64,000 nucleotides of DNA from Treponema sp. (lineage in GTDB: Bacteria; Spirochaetota; Spirochaetia; Treponematales; Treponemataceae): assembly GCA_017464425.1 (NCBI GenBank), contig JAFUDX010000040.1, positions 1 through 64,000 of the forward strand. Reading direction: 5' to 3'. The position numbers and the translations under genes were made by a program. Shown here piece after piece: positions 17,008 to 24,466 of the stretch. The first letter of the stretch is position 1. Every line of letters starts with the position of its first letter. The notes beneath the pieces are model-generated. The model saw nothing but the letters and a program-made list of their open reading frames with translations, was not told where the DNA came from and did no database searches.

Positions 17008-17168
17008 TTTACGCCTGCAATCTTCTTTTGCTGAGACAAAAGCCGTTTAGAACATGAGCGTGCGATTCGAGTCAATTTTGAAAAATCAGGCTTCGGAGTA
17101 TTCAAAATTTCATTACTTGAGTATGCTCCTGAGAAAAGAACGACATTATTAGGTTTTCTTTGCGCCAT
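17004..17168 (-). CDS. Small protein paired with the GNAT remnant, possible antitoxin
   Basis: A 54-residue protein (MAQRKPNNVVLFSG..., basic C-terminus) starting at 17168 with AGGAG 7 nt upstream. Its TGA overlaps the GTG of the GNAT remnant, a typical toxin-antitoxin arrangement. I do not recognise the family. A promoter with TTGACG at 17212-17217 (minus) and TATATT/TTATAT near 17188-17194 gives a 17-18 bp spacer. The role as antitoxin is inferred from position only. Confidence 0.6.
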   Translation of the reverse strand: MAQRKPNNVVLFSGAYSSNEILNTPKPDFSKLTRIARSCSKRLLSQQKKIAGVK

Positions 17169-17225
17169 CTTCAATCTCCTTGATTATAATATAACACTAG
17201 TTTTTTTTTACCGTCAATGTAAACT

Positions 17226-17262
17226 AAAAAAATCCCCTGCCCACAGGAAAGCGAGCAGGGGA
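17226..17262 (-). terminator. Terminator of the Ig-like lipoprotein operon
   Basis: TCCCCTGC (17233-17240) pairs with GCAGGGGA (17255-17262), followed on the minus strand by seven T. It lies about 65 nt beyond the stop at 17327. The hairpin is duplicated at 16569-16598. Confidence 0.8.
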
Positions 17263-17326
17263 AAGCACTACATGGATTTTTCATTTTTCCAAAGATTGGA
17301 AAAATGAAACGCATAGTTAAAAAATA

Positions 17327-18376
17327 CTATTCAAGACTGATGTAGAACAATTGTTTTGAATCCGCTTTTGAAAGTTTATATGAGCCAGCATCAAGGCTCT
17401 TCGTAATCACACTAGCAGTTCCAGTAACTTTCTCAGCAGTACCACCGTCTTTAGCAATTTTTATACTCGGTCCGCCACTTCCAACGACAAGAGTCAAAGT
17501 CATTGTTTTTGTAATTGTAAATTCAACCGTACCAGCAGATGATTCCAACTTCAAACAACCTGTATATGTAGTACCATCTGAAGTAGCAGAAGCATCAGCT
17601 TTATAACTACCCTTCACAGTGAAGAAATCATTACTACATTTAGAATCCGCAAATACCGCTTCGATTTTTCCACTTATCTCCGCTTTTCCTGTTATCTTAA
17701 CAGTTCCTTCAATTGACACATTGCTTTCAGAACCAGTTACCTCAACTTTATAAGTAGACTCGCCTTCTGTTACCGTTACAGTATAAGTTTTTTCGGTCGC
17801 ACCAGAAATCTCTGTATTATCTTTATACCACTTGTATGTAACCTTTTCAGTCACAACTTCATTCAAAGTTGCTGTAAGTGTTATGCTTCCACCTACTGTT
17901 GAGCTTTTATCTTCGCCCAATGAAACAGTTGTGTTAGCCGTTGTAATGAGAACTTCCTCTCCCAATTCGTGTTCTGGCTCTGGTGCGTCAGTTCCGACAT
18001 AATAAGTAATAACATTGCTTTTAATCGTTCCCTCGGAATTTTCTGCCCACACCTTAAATGTACCCGTTTCTGTTGCAGAAGCGGTTACTGTGCATTTTTT
18101 AGCATTTTCAGCATCTGGTGTAGCAGTCGCAGCCTCACCTTCAGATTTCCAAGCAACTTCAAGAGAATCCGTTCCTGAAAGTATTGCTACAAGTTCTTCC
18201 GTAGCAGAAGCAGCGAGTGTATTTGTCGTAAAACCGCTTACAATAATTGCAGGGGTTACTGTTACATTCGGTTTTACATAAATTGTTTCGCCGTCATCGT
18301 GTGAACAAGCCATAAATCCTGTTGCAAGCAAAGCAAGCGAGGCAATGGCTGAAAATGTTTTATAAAATCGTTTCAT
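17327..18376 (-). CDS. Secreted lipoprotein with Ig-like domains and C-terminal beta-sandwich
   Basis: The start at 18376 (MKRFYKTF) is preferred to the ATG at 18385, which is only 1 nt from the AAGGAG. The 349-residue product has a lipoprotein signal (FMACS). Two Ig-like beta domains follow: about 35-125, and 145-230 with the typical YKWYKDNTEISGATEKTYTV pattern. The C-terminal beta-sandwich (about 235-349) resembles the C-terminal domain of the PL1 enzyme at 13288 and the N-terminal domain of the PL9 enzyme, so a shared carbohydrate-binding role is plausible. It follows the amber-interrupted PL1 gene by about 19 nt and is probably co-transcribed with it. Confidence 0.7.
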   Translation of the reverse strand: MKRFYKTFSAIASLALLATGFMACSHDDGETIYVKPNVTVTPAIIVSGFTTNTLAASATEELVAILSGTDSLEVAWKSEGEAATATPDAENAKKCTVTASATETGTFKVWAENSEGTIKSNVITYYVGTDAPEPEHELGEEVLITTANTTVSLGEDKSSTVGGSITLTATLNEVVTEKVTYKWYKDNTEISGATEKTYTVTVTEGESTYKVEVTGSESNVSIEGTVKITGKAEISGKIEAVFADSKCSNDFFTVKGSYKADASATSDGTTYTGCLKLESSAGTVEFTITKTMTLTLVVGSGGPSIKIAKDGGTAEKVTGTASVITKSLDAGSYKLSKADSKQLFYISLE

Positions 18377-18395
18377 AGCAATCATTCTCCTTATT

Positions 18396-21074
18396 TTACT
18401 GAATAGACTTCAAACCACTCTGCGTCTTATAGTCGAGCAATGCAGTATTAAGCGCATCGTTCTTTGCGTAGCTTGCATCATCAACGCTGTTATCGAACGC
18501 AAATGCAAAGTCGCTGTTGTGACGACCAGAGTAAGAAATAACTGCATCCTTTGCTTCATCTGGATCTGTCGGAGCGATAGTAACGCCCATGCCACTGTCA
18601 CCCATCTTTACATCAAAGTTAGAATAGGTCGCGCCACCGTCTTTTGCCGTTACGGTTGACGGAACAGTGTCATCACGATTATCAACTTCGTATGCGTCAA
18701 TGTCGCTCAAAGAAATACCTGTTGTGTAAGTTGTAGTCCAGCCTGTCGCAGCAACAACTTTTATTTCACGGACATTCATAGCATTCTTGCTGTCAGCATT
18801 AGAAATCACCACTTTTCCAGAAGACACGCCAGCTTCACTTCCTGTCACCTCATAATCGGTATAATTAGCCGTAGCATCGATTGAAACAGTTTTACTTCCG
18901 ACTTTGAGCATACTTAAAGTTCCGCTCGCACCGCTTGTACCGCATTTTGCCTTGACGATAATCTTTGTAGTGTTCGCAGGAACTAAGAGCGTAAAGCCGT
19001 CCTTTCCTTTTGAAACCTGATATTTATCAGTTTTGAATGAAGCACCGCTTTCTACTGTAACAAAGCCACTTGTTGCAATGGTGTTTGTAGAAGCATCAGC
19101 TTTTTCATCGTAAATAGTCCATGAGCCATCACCGTTATCAGTTCCGACTGTTTCAGTGTGCGTTTCTGGCTCGGTCACTGCCTGATTATTCGTCCAGTCA
19201 TATTTGTTTGTAATGAACTGGAATTTCTGGTACTTGTTGTTCTGCTCGTATTTGTTGTTGTATGACTTAATCACACCGCCCTTTTCGCCAGAGAAAGTAC
19301 CACCGCCCGCTTTGTCGGTTCCCTGACCAGAAGACATCATCGGGTCATGCGCGTCGCGGAAGAAGTTTCCTTCAACGAAACAGCTTGCACCTGTCGTTAC
19401 ACCAACACCGTATTTTGAGTTTCCGTCAAAGTAGTTGTTGTACACATGAACTGTCATCGTTCGGATACGCGGGTGGCGAGAATCCGAGTGGTCAAACCAG
19501 TTGTGGTGATAGGTGATGTAGTTCGGACCGCTTTCTGATTTCATACCACAGAGAGACATTTTTCCAGAATCCCAGAAGTGGTTGTACGCAATTGCAATAT
19601 GGTTTGAATCGTCTTTCAAGTCCATAGAACCGTCGCCTTTCACTTGGTCACCGTCACTACCTGCGTCACCGTAGAAGACATCATTATTGTGAACCCATAC
19701 ATAGCTGTCGGCTTTGAGAGAAATACCGTCACCGTCTTTTCCGCCGCCCCACTTCATAAGACCGAAGTTTGCAAATTCGATGTTTTCAGACTGGAAAGCA
19801 GCAAGACCCGCACCGTACAAAGTCGCGTCATGGCCAACACCTTCGATTGTGACATTTGCCGCACCTTTTACACCAAGTGCCCACGCACTCTTCAAATCAG
19901 CACAAGAAAGTTCACCAGAACTTGTGGCATATACGCTTCCGATAACTCGAATATCAACAGGAGTAGAGATGTTCTTTGTTTTAATATATTGGGTGATTGC
20001 CTGAATACCCGCAAGTGTCTCAGTTTTTCCTTTCACTGTGGTGAATGTCTGTGAAACAGTATTGATATTGTCATTTGTAAGATAGATAACAATCGCACCG
20101 TCTTTAAGTGTACCGTCTTTTTTGTATGCGCCTGGCTCGTGACCATCCGCAAATGCGAATCCTGAGCGGTCATAATCTACAACCGTAACCGTTACCTCTG
20201 TTGGAGCAGTATCGCCATTTGTTCCATGCGCAACGATTGACAACTTGTGGCTTCCTGCTTTAAGACCAAGTGCGTCAGCACGAACAACGTTTGAATAAGT
20301 CTTTTTGGTATATGTAACAGCCAAAGATTCTGCATTTTCAACAGGCTCATTATATGTATATGTATCATAGTAGCGGATAAGCTCGCCATCAATTTCTGTG
20401 CCATCAACAGAAACTTTGTAAGTTGCGCCAGTAATCTGCTCAAAAATGACATACGCTGAGTTAAACCAACCACTTACTTCTTTGATTGTAATAGATGCAT
20501 CGGTAGGAATTTCAGCAGCTTCTGGTTTTGTGAGCGTTCCCGTTGCGTCCTCACCGCCTTTCGTGATTTCTTCCTCTTCTCCAGAAGGCGATGGAGTTGG
20601 GGTTGGAGTTGGCTCTGGATCAGGAATAATTTCGATTTCTTCTTTAGTTGTTTCAGTTGAACTGTTTTTTTCGTCATCTGTCAGATTTTTGTACGCTGAA
20701 ACAGTATATACAGAAATTGCAGCCTTTCCAGACTATACGGTACCGACTTTTACATAGACTTCTGCACTTCGGCTGCTGACAGAGTCGTCTTTATACTCAC
20801 CAACAGCAATAGCACTTGTACCCGCTCCAACTACAGAAAGAACCTCATCATTTGTTGTAAACCATTCGACAGAATCATAATACGCATTGGAAGGTTCAAC
20901 AGTTGCAGTTAGTTTTGTGACACCCCCAACACTAATATTTTCATTTTCAGCCTTAATCGTGACTGATGAAACTGGAACTTTTTCATATTTGTCGCTCTCC
21001 ACCGAGCATCCCGCGAACAAAATCGCAGCCGCCGTGAAGATTCCACAGAACCATTTTCCTAAGAACTTTTTCAC
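18396..21074 (-). pseudogene. Family 1 pectate lyase lipoprotein interrupted by one in-frame amber codon
   Basis: One continuous frame from a GTG at 21074 (AAGGAGG just upstream) to 18396 would encode 892 residues. A single TAG at 20733-20735 cuts it after residue 113. Residues 1-113 hold a lipoprotein signal (FAGC) and a Big_2 Ig-like domain. The frame resumes without shift through a Pro/Thr linker, a fibronectin-like segment and an intact PL1 beta-helix with DGDQVKGDGSMD and HHNWFDHSDSRHPRIR. An extra beta-sandwich (about residue 640-790) is inserted before the C-terminus. A CAG-to-TAG transition would explain the lesion. Possible readings are a recent pseudogene, a sequencing error, or a suppressed stop. 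Downstream expression from an internal start would lack the signal peptide. Confidence 0.8.
20733..20735 (-). other. In-frame amber stop inside the PL1 gene
   Basis: The coding strand reads GTA-TAG-TCT. The frame is open for 113 codons before and 779 after. Reverting one base to CAG (Gln) restores the whole protein. Confidence 0.85.
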
Positions 21075-21106
21075 AATTTTCCTCCTTTTTGAAAATGTGA
21101 GCAATA

Positions 21107-21128
21107 AAAACCCGCTTTCGCAGATTTT
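21107..21128 (-). promoter_or_regulatory. Leader RNA hairpin upstream of the amber-interrupted PL1 gene
   Basis: The transcript reads AAAATCTGC-GAAA-GCGGGTTTT, a 9-bp stem with two G-U pairs and a GAAA tetraloop, about 35 nt before the start codon. It is the counterpart of the hairpin at 16441-16460. Confidence 0.55.
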
Positions 21129-21166
21129 CCGAAGAATATTTTTAGATTACTTTTTTTATTGATTTT

Positions 21167-21172
21167 ATTATA
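21167..21172 (-). promoter_or_regulatory. -10 box of the PL1/Ig-lipoprotein operon
   Basis: A perfect TATAAT on the minus strand lies about 93 nt before the GTG start. A TCTGACA-like sequence upstream is at non-ideal spacing. Confidence 0.45.
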
Positions 21173-21253
21173 GCGATGTCAGAAATTTATATTCTTTTTT
21201 GTTTTTGTACTTTTCAGACTATTTTACACAAAAACAGAAAAAGACAAACGGTT

Positions 21254-21302
21254 GCATGAAGAGGAAATTATTAACACACCGCTCGCGCGGCTAGCGCATC
21301 TG
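21254..21302. repeat. 49-bp direct repeat, copy 1
   Basis: This copy shares about 42 of 49 positions with 21604-21652, exactly 350 bp away. It contains a GC-rich CCGCTCGCGCGG hairpin and the conserved TTATTAACAC and CTAGCGCATCTG blocks. Confidence 0.7.
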
Positions 21303-21335
21303 GCTAGTATAGGTATTTTCATTGTCATACCTAAC
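21291..21335 (-). pseudogene. Relic of a gapA 3' end (copy A)
   Basis: The minus strand encodes RYDNENTYTSQM and then meets a stop. It matches the [11 protein letters not shown] segment near the C-terminus of the intact gapA but uses different synonymous codons. The rest of the 3' end is missing. Confidence 0.6.
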
Positions 21336-21498
21336 GAGCGACCTGCGAAGCAGGGAAAAACGCTTGAGAAGCGTTTTTAGCGAGTCTCGGTTTAAGCTAT
21401 GCTTAAACCGGCAACTGAGCAGTGGCGCAGGAATGTGCGGGAGTTTTTCGCAAAGCGATAAAGCGACCAGTTGAATCGAATGATAACGAGAACAGCAT

Positions 21499-21528
21499 AA
21501 AAAAACTCCGCCGAAGCGGAGTTTTTTT
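21499..21528 (-). terminator. Terminator behind gapA relic B
   Basis: CTCCGC-CGAA-GCGGAG at 506-521 of the 21-kb block (21506-21521) is flanked by A and T runs, so it can work in both directions. It parallels the terminator behind the intact gapA. Confidence 0.8.
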
Positions 21529-21547
21529 GCTCTATAAGAACAGTAAA

Positions 21548-21678
21548 TTAGCAGTTCTCAGAGAAATATTTGATAGTGCGAACCATACTCGCTTTGCTCG
21601 TTTGCATGAGTAGAAATTATTAACACGCCGCTTGCGCGGCTAGCGCATCTGTGAAGTATAGCTGTTCTCGTTATCGTA
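21548..21678 (-). pseudogene. Relic of a gapA 3' end split by a 59-bp insert (copy B)
   Basis: On the minus strand [11 protein letters not shown] (21678-21646) is followed by 59 bp of foreign sequence (21645-21587) and then [12 protein letters not shown] with its stop (21586-21548). The amino acids are the same as the end of the intact GAPDH, yet many codons differ synonymously. It therefore derives from a once-functional but diverged gapA. The ATG codon is present on both sides of the insert, like a 3-bp duplication. Confidence 0.75.
21604..21652. repeat. 49-bp direct repeat, copy 2
   Basis: Second copy of the element at 21254-21302. Here most of it forms the insert inside gapA relic B. Confidence 0.7.
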
Positions 21679-21769
21679 CCCGCGGTCGTAGCAAGCGTGC
21701 GACCGCGCGGAGCGAAAACGCGCAGCGTATTTCGCGACAGTTGAATCGAATGATAATGAAAACTCATAA

Positions 21770-21796
21770 AAAAAACCCGCCGAAGCGGGTTTTTTT
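21770..21796 (-). terminator. gapA terminator
   Basis: ACCCGC-CGAA-GCGGGT (21775-21790) with A and T runs on both sides, 23 nt beyond the gapA stop. Just past it, 21749-21767 holds an inverted copy of 19 bp of the gapA coding sequence. Confidence 0.85.
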
Positions 21797-21818
21797 AGTC
21801 AGATAATTCTAAAATAGC

Positions 21819-22868
21819 TTAGCAGTTCTCTGAGAAGTATTTGATTGTTCTTACCATCTGAGATGTGTATGAGTTTTCATTATCATACCAAGAAACAACC
21901 TGAACCTCAAACAAGCCGTCAGCAATCTTTGTGACCATTGTCTGAGTAGCGTCGAAGAGTGAGCCGAACTTCATTCCGATAACATCGCTAGATACGATTT
22001 CGTCCTCGTTGTAGCCGAATGTCTCTGGGTCAGATGCCTTTTTCATAGCAGCGTTGATAGCTTCTTTTGTGACATCGTTGCCTTTAACGACAGCAGTAAG
22101 GATTGTTGTTGAGCCTGTTGGAACAGGAACTCGCTGAGCAGAACCAATCAATTTTCCGTTCAATTCAGGAATTACGAGACCGATAGCCTTTGCAGCACCT
22201 GTTGAGTTCGGAACGATGTTCTGTGCGCCAGCTCGTGAGCGGCGGAGATCACCCTTGCGCTGCGGACCGTCGAGAATCATCTGGTCGCCAGTGTAAGCAT
22301 GGATTGTGCTCATGATACCGCTCTGGATTGGGAATGCGTCGTTGAGCGCTTTTGCCATTGGAGCCAAGCAGTTTGTTGTACAGCTAGCTGCAGAAATGAT
22401 GTTGTCGCCCTTCTTCAAAGTTTTGTGGTTTACATTGTAAACGATTGTTGGGAGATCGTTTCCAGCAGGAGCTGAGATAACAACCTTTTTTGCACCTGCG
22501 TTGATGTGAGCCTGGCTCTTTTCTTTTGAAACATAGAAGCCTGTACATTCGAGAACGACATCAACACCGATTTTTCCCCACGGGAGATCAGCCGCATTCG
22601 GCATTTTGTAGATGACGATTTTTTTGCCATCGACTACGATGTAGTTGTCTTCGCCTTCACCGTCGTGTGATTCAACAGTGTGTTTTCCTTCGCCGTATTT
22701 TCCAGCGTATCCACCCTGAGCTGTGTCATACTTCAAGAGGTGAGCGAGCATTTTCGGGCTTGTCAAATCATTGATAGCGACAACCTCATAACCATCTGCA
22801 CCGAACATCTGGCGGAATGCCAAACGACCAATACGGCCGAAACCGTTAATAGCAACCTTTACTGCCAT
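21819..22868 (-). CDS. gapA: Glyceraldehyde-3-phosphate dehydrogenase
   Basis: A full-length 349-residue GAPDH of glycolysis, which oxidises glyceraldehyde 3-phosphate to 1,3-bisphosphoglycerate with NAD. The N-terminal Rossmann motif is INGFGRIGR. The catalytic cysteine is C163 in [11 protein letters not shown], and the C-terminal helix [22 protein letters not shown] is typical. The short insertion near residues 55-75 ([19 protein letters not shown]) lengthens it slightly compared with the usual 330-340 residues. GGAGAT lies 6 nt before the ATG. The 3' end appears to have been a repeated recombination site (see relics at 21291-21678). Confidence 0.97.
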   Translation of the reverse strand: MAVKVAINGFGRIGRLAFRQMFGADGYEVVAINDLTSPKMLAHLLKYDTAQGGYAGKYGEGKHTVESHDGEGEDNYIVVDGKKIVIYKMPNAADLPWGKIGVDVVLECTGFYVSKEKSQAHINAGAKKVVISAPAGNDLPTIVYNVNHKTLKKGDNIISAASCTTNCLAPMAKALNDAFPIQSGIMSTIHAYTGDQMILDGPQRKGDLRRSRAGAQNIVPNSTGAAKAIGLVIPELNGKLIGSAQRVPVPTGSTTILTAVVKGNDVTKEAINAAMKKASDPETFGYNEDEIVSSDVIGMKFGSLFDATQTMVTKIADGLFEVQVVSWYDNENSYTSQMVRTIKYFSENC

Positions 22869-22949
22869 TTTTATCTCCTAAAAAATAAAGATTCAAAATT
22901 GTTATATATAAAATACCGAATTTCTTAAAATTAGTCTATATTATTTGAA

Positions 22950-23034
22950 GGGAAAAGCCTTTCCCTACGCGCCCACTTCGTTGGTCGCTACCCTTTCTCC
23001 TAAGGGGCAAGCCCCTTAAAATCCCCAAATTCTG
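22950..23034. repeat. Hairpin-rich intergenic element, probably a dispersed repeat
   Basis: Two palindromes, GGGAAAAGCCTTTCCC and AAGGGGCTTGCCCCTT (minus-strand sense), flank a GGGTAGCGACCAACGAAGTG segment. The TAA stop of the gene at 23016 lies inside the second palindrome. The compact palindrome-spacer design suggests a repeated element, but no second full copy is in this window. Confidence 0.4.
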
Positions 23035-23510
23035 ATTCCCGCACTACAAGGAAAATTCACAGGACGAAACAACGGACTATAATCGCCACCGCTTTTTTTT
23101 ATGCCAAAATAGGGATTCCACACGGCTTGCGCAAACAGCTCGACATGCCTTTTTAATAGAAAGAAATCAAGCCCTGCCCCAAATCGGCAGCCCGTCGCAA
23201 GCTCAAACCGCTCTTCTTCAAATCGCACACCACCGCTGATTCCCCACAAAACAAAATAATCAAGATGCTCCGCAATCCGCTCGTTTATAAACCAATCATC
23301 AGCAAAAACGGAAATGGTATTGTCTTTAAAATGTGCATTGAAAAACACGCACCAGGGAGAAACATCCGTCCGTGCCGTAAACGAAACGAATTCATGCGGA
23401 CTGGTGGACGCGCTGTAAGAAAACGCACCGCCCAGCCCCACACGGGCAAAAGAAAACGCGGCGCAAAAAAAGAAAAGTGCGCACATTACAGAAAGCTTGC
23501 TTCGGAACAT
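23016..23510 (-). CDS. Small outer-membrane-like protein
   Basis: A 164-residue protein starting at 23510 (MFRSKLS) with a signal peptide ending near FSFA. The mature part has alternating beta strands with aromatic residues and suggests a small beta-barrel. An upstream GTG at 23516 directly abuts the -10 hexamer TATACT (23517-23522) and cannot be transcribed, so the ATG is used. It then lies 6 nt from the -10 with no Shine-Dalgarno, i.e. leaderless. The family is not recognised. Confidence 0.65.
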   Translation of the reverse strand: MFRSKLSVMCALFFFCAAFSFARVGLGGAFSYSASTSPHEFVSFTARTDVSPWCVFFNAHFKDNTISVFADDWFINERIAEHLDYFVLWGISGGVRFEEERFELATGCRFGAGLDFFLLKRHVELFAQAVWNPYFGIKKSGGDYSPLFRPVNFPCSAGIRIWGF

Positions 23511-23516
23511 GCGCAC

Positions 23517-23525
23517 AGTATAGCA
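23517..23525 (-). promoter_or_regulatory. Extended -10 (TGC-TATACT) of a leaderless gene
   Basis: The minus strand reads TGCTATACT, six nt before the ATG at 23510. Confidence 0.5.
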
Positions 23526-23609
23526 AAATTCACCGCGAGTGGCGAGCGTTACGACAGATGCGAATTCATGCAGAAGAGAAGTTTTTTCTGAGGAAATTCT
23601 AAAAACATC

Positions 23610-23637
23610 TTGAGAAAATGCTTTTTTTTTGTATAGT
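23610..23637 (+). promoter_or_regulatory. Promoter of the outer-membrane protein gene at 23674
   Basis: TTGAGA at 23610-23615, a 16-bp spacer containing a T tract, and TATAGT at 23632-23637. The start point would be near 23644, leaving a leader of about 30 nt that contains AAGGAG. Confidence 0.6.
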
Positions 23638-23673
23638 CTATTTTAGTGCAATTTTGCACAAGGAGTATTTGCA

Positions 23674-24345
23674 ATGAAAAAAATTGTTGCTTTGGTCGCC
23701 GCGACCGTTCTTTCGGCTTCGGCTGTAGTTTCATCTGTGTTTGCAGAGAATACGCTTCACATGGGCGCAGGATTCCCTATTTCACCGCTCAAAGTTGATT
23801 ATGATGGTGACAAGGAAGATTTTTCAAGCACAGGTGTAGATTTCGCTTTTGATTACACGCATGTGGCAGAAGGCGGATTCGCTTGGAAGGTTGGCTTTGA
23901 TATTGGTGGTGCTAATTCAAGCGATATAGAAGATGTGGACGGAAACGATGCGAGCGCGTTTGATTTTGCATTCGGATTTGGATTTGGTGGCTCACCGATT
24001 CACAATGAACGAATGACTCTTTCAATTTTGGGTGACTTTGGCATTCGTGTTCAGAACTTTGACATTGGTTCATACAGTGCACTCGGAAATTCTGTCGCTA
24101 TTGATTGGGTCAATTTTCTTTTCTATATCGGACCCGAAATTTCGTACACCTTCCGATTCAACAACCACATTGGTTTGTTCGCAAATTTTGGAATTTTCTA
24201 TAACATCGGTGCTGGCGGATTTGGTTATGAGGCAACAGGAAATCAAGCATTCGTAAAACTTGTTGAGGAAAACTTCCCAGACGAAGTATACACAGTTTCA
24301 GGCTTCACATTCCAACCAAAACTCGGTCTTGCTGTAACATTCTAA
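23674..24345 (+). CDS. Outer-membrane beta-barrel protein
   Basis: A 223-residue protein with a signal peptide (cleavage after VFA near residue 25). The mature part is of beta-barrel type with glycine/aromatic-rich strands such as FAFGFGFGGSP and FNNHIGLFANFGIFYNIGAG. It ends in phenylalanine (LGLAVTF), the usual signal for outer-membrane insertion by BamA. AGGAG lies 8 nt before the ATG. It is monocistronic, with its own promoter and a long terminator hairpin. The substrate or ligand is unknown. Confidence 0.75.
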   Translation: MKKIVALVAATVLSASAVVSSVFAENTLHMGAGFPISPLKVDYDGDKEDFSSTGVDFAFDYTHVAEGGFAWKVGFDIGGANSSDIEDVDGNDASAFDFAFGFGFGGSPIHNERMTLSILGDFGIRVQNFDIGSYSALGNSVAIDWVNFLFYIGPEISYTFRFNNHIGLFANFGIFYNIGAGGFGYEATGNQAFVKLVEENFPDEVYTVSGFTFQPKLGLAVTF

Positions 24346-24381
24346 AACAATTCTTAATTCATAATGCGTAATGCATAATCG

Positions 24382-24454
24382 ACAAACGGATTTGTTCGTG
24401 TCTAACGACACTCACATAAAAGTGAAGACCGTAGGTCTGAACAAATCTGTTTGT
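24382..24454 (+). terminator. Terminator between the outer-membrane protein gene and clpB
   Basis: A 15-16 bp outer stem (24382-24396 with 24439-24454, one mismatch) encloses a second small hairpin (GACACTCAC...AGTGAAGACC). T-rich sequence TTTTGTTTTTC follows on the plus strand. Confidence 0.7.
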
Positions 24455-24466
24455 TTTGTTTTTCGT

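Noticed and set aside
21241..21830. Integron attC-like sites
   Set aside because: GTTGAAT matches the GTTRRRY core, but the opposite core (TATTAAC) does not fit and there is no integrase. gapA-derived relics explain the region better.
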